Positions 63,289 to 64,000 of a DNA stretch of 64,000 nt are shown here, piece by piece; the stretch's first letter is position 1, and each line of letters opens with the position of its first letter. This DNA comes from an uncultured Eudoraea sp. (GTDB taxonomy: Bacteria; Bacteroidota; Bacteroidia; Flavobacteriales; Flavobacteriaceae). A program made the translations under genes and the position numbers. The notes beneath the pieces were generated by a model that saw nothing but the letters and a program-made list of their open reading frames with translations, was not told the origin of the DNA and ran no database searches. The DNA is taken from assembly GCA_947258405.1 (NCBI GenBank), contig CAMYIE010000004.1, positions 146,151 to 210,150 on the forward strand, given 5' to 3'.

Positions 63289-63828
63289 TTACCTTACCCG
63301 TTTGTAGTGATTCTGTGTTATTTGGTTTAAATATGTTTTTGATCCAATCAATTCAAATTTCAGTTCCTGAGGAAGATCCCCAAATAAAGAAGTACCACCA
63401 CCCAATAATATTGGAATGGTTGTTATGGTCATTTCATCAATCAAGTCCTCTTTCAAAAAGTTTCGTATTGTGGTTCCGCCATCAATATAAAGTCGATAAA
63501 ATCCTTTTTCATGGATTTGCCGTAAAATTTCCGTCAATGTTCCTTTGACCAGGAAGGCCTTTTCTTTATGGCTTTCAGGTACTTCCCTCAGCATATTGCT
63601 CAATACGAATACGGGCTTGTTATATGGCCAGTCGACATCGAATCCGCATACCGTTTCAAATGTTGTTCGTCCCATCACAAGAGCCTCAATGTTGTTGATA
63701 AATTCTAAATAGCCAATATCATCACTATTGGGATTTGATACTGAGTGAAGCCAATCAATTCCACCATTTTTATCAGCGATATATCCATCTAAACTTGTAG
63801 CGATAAATACGCTGTTCTTTTTGTCCAT
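63289..63828 (-). CDS. Dihydrofolate reductase/RibD C-terminal-family protein
   Basis: 179 aa. The RibD-C/DHFR-like fold is seen in VFIATSLDGYIADKNGGIDWL, EALVMGRTTFETVCGFD, PVFVLSNMLREVP and a C-terminal IDGGTTIRNFLKEDLIDEMTITTIPILLGGGTSLFGDLP. Members reduce pteridine-like or pyrimidine substrates with NADPH. It lacks a deaminase domain, so it is not a full RibD. It lies 60 bases upstream of paralogue C of DUF6090. Confidence 0.87.
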   Translation of the reverse strand: MDKKNSVFIATSLDGYIADKNGGIDWLHSVSNPNSDDIGYLEFINNIEALVMGRTTFETVCGFDVDWPYNKPVFVLSNMLREVPESHKEKAFLVKGTLTEILRQIHEKGFYRLYIDGGTTIRNFLKEDLIDEMTITTIPILLGGGTSLFGDLPQELKFELIGSKTYLNQITQNHYKRVR

Positions 63829-64000
63829 TATTCTTTGGTCTCTCTTGTGTTTGGATGCACGCCCCTGGCCCTCGCTTTAATTGCGGTGCGAGACAGGGAT
63901 TATATTTTTGTTTGTTAAGAGTTAAATGTAGGAAATAATCTTTCTCCAAATGTGCAGTTGACCCTTGAACCTGACAGGACGCCTGCATGATCATAGGCGT
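63829..64000. other. Window-end intergenic region with an imperfect hairpin
   Basis: About 170 bases. It holds a GC-rich imperfect hairpin (63863-63898: CCCTG and CTCGC on the left, GCGAG and CAGGG on the right) and, at the very end, an inverted repeat acgcct...aggcgt (63979-64000) around atgatcat. A minus-strand open frame here is not convincing. Confidence 0.45.

Noticed and set aside
63773..63994. Minus-strand 73-codon ORF at the right edge
   Set aside because: It overlaps the start of the DHFR-like gene in another frame and its translation has no domain features.

Overview
The window looks like chromosomal DNA of a marine-type member of the Bacteroidota, most likely Flavobacteriaceae. 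The evidence is the many lipoproteins with Bacteroidetes-style signal peptides, families typical of that group (DUF6090, DUF4386, CIA30, membrane-tethered LytTR, PD40/TolB lipoproteins), a promoter of the Bacteroidetes TTTG/TAnnTTTG type, the Thermus/Bacteroidetes form of isocitrate dehydrogenase, and short AT-rich intergenic repeats of a kind common in flavobacteria. No rRNA, tRNA, CRISPR array, transposase or prophage gene was seen. About 69 of 74 protein genes lie on the minus strand; the plus-strand exceptions are an S9 peptidase, katG, a small membrane protein, a quinone-reductase-like dehydrogenase and isocitrate dehydrogenase.

Layout. 1-7.2 kb: partial GNAT gene, MltF-like lytic transglycosylase lipoprotein, DUF4386 membrane protein, VOC protein, S9 peptidase, SRPBCC protein, TauE/SafE permease coupled to a half-size NTF2-like ORF. 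7.2-15.6 kb: small stress or accessory genes (NTF2/SnoaL-like lipoproteins, CPBP protease, VanZ, an ArsR-SRPBCC operon with a visible promoter and operators, DUF4198, GIY-YIG, beta-barrel protein). 15.9-24.8 kb: katG, mutarotase-like protein, GDSL lipoprotein, aquaporin Z, DoxX pair, SCP2-cupin protein, CIA30-LytTR pair. 25-36.7 kb: subclass B1 metallo-beta-lactamase coupled to a flavin split-barrel protein, CPBP protease, class C-like serine hydrolase, DASS anion symporter, S41 protease, cupin behind a heptanucleotide tandem repeat, RidA, TolB-like lipoprotein. 37-47 kb: cupin, lipoprotein hydrolase, DinB, GNAT, ABM monooxygenase, MBL-fold hydrolase, NAD(P)-binding protein, toroid-like protein, a double NTF2-like lipoprotein, two tiny glycine-rich membrane proteins, GMC oxidoreductase with its small subunit. 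47-64 kb: sulfatase remnant, quinone-reductase-like dehydrogenase, GDSL lipase, two amidohydrolase lipoproteins, sugar porter, an AraC-led redox cluster, three DUF6090 paralogues, isocitrate dehydrogenase, a DinB remnant, and a dihydrofolate reductase-family gene.

How the genes fit together. Most are single genes or two- to four-gene units, so this is an accessory, slowly accreting region and not one pathway. Clear couplings are ArsR-SRPBCC, PNPOx-like/B1 beta-lactamase, NTF2-like/TauE, CIA30-LytTR, GMC small subunit/GMC oxidoreductase, the DoxX/lumazine-binding-like pair, the AraC/membrane/DUF1772/NmrA run, and the DUF6090-DUF6090 pair behind the DHFR-like gene. Decay is visible: C-terminal remnants of an arylsulfatase and a DinB protein, a half-length NTF2 ORF, and a one-base poly-A slip that cuts a signal peptide off its gene. 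Palindromic or direct repeats run into the 3' ends of two genes and supply their stop codons. I found no convincing new multi-gene defence or biosynthetic system. The most useful leads are the operator-in-promoter layout at 10.3 kb, the repeats that act as coding termini, the heptanucleotide repeat in a 5' leader at 34.9 kb, and the DUF6090 set.
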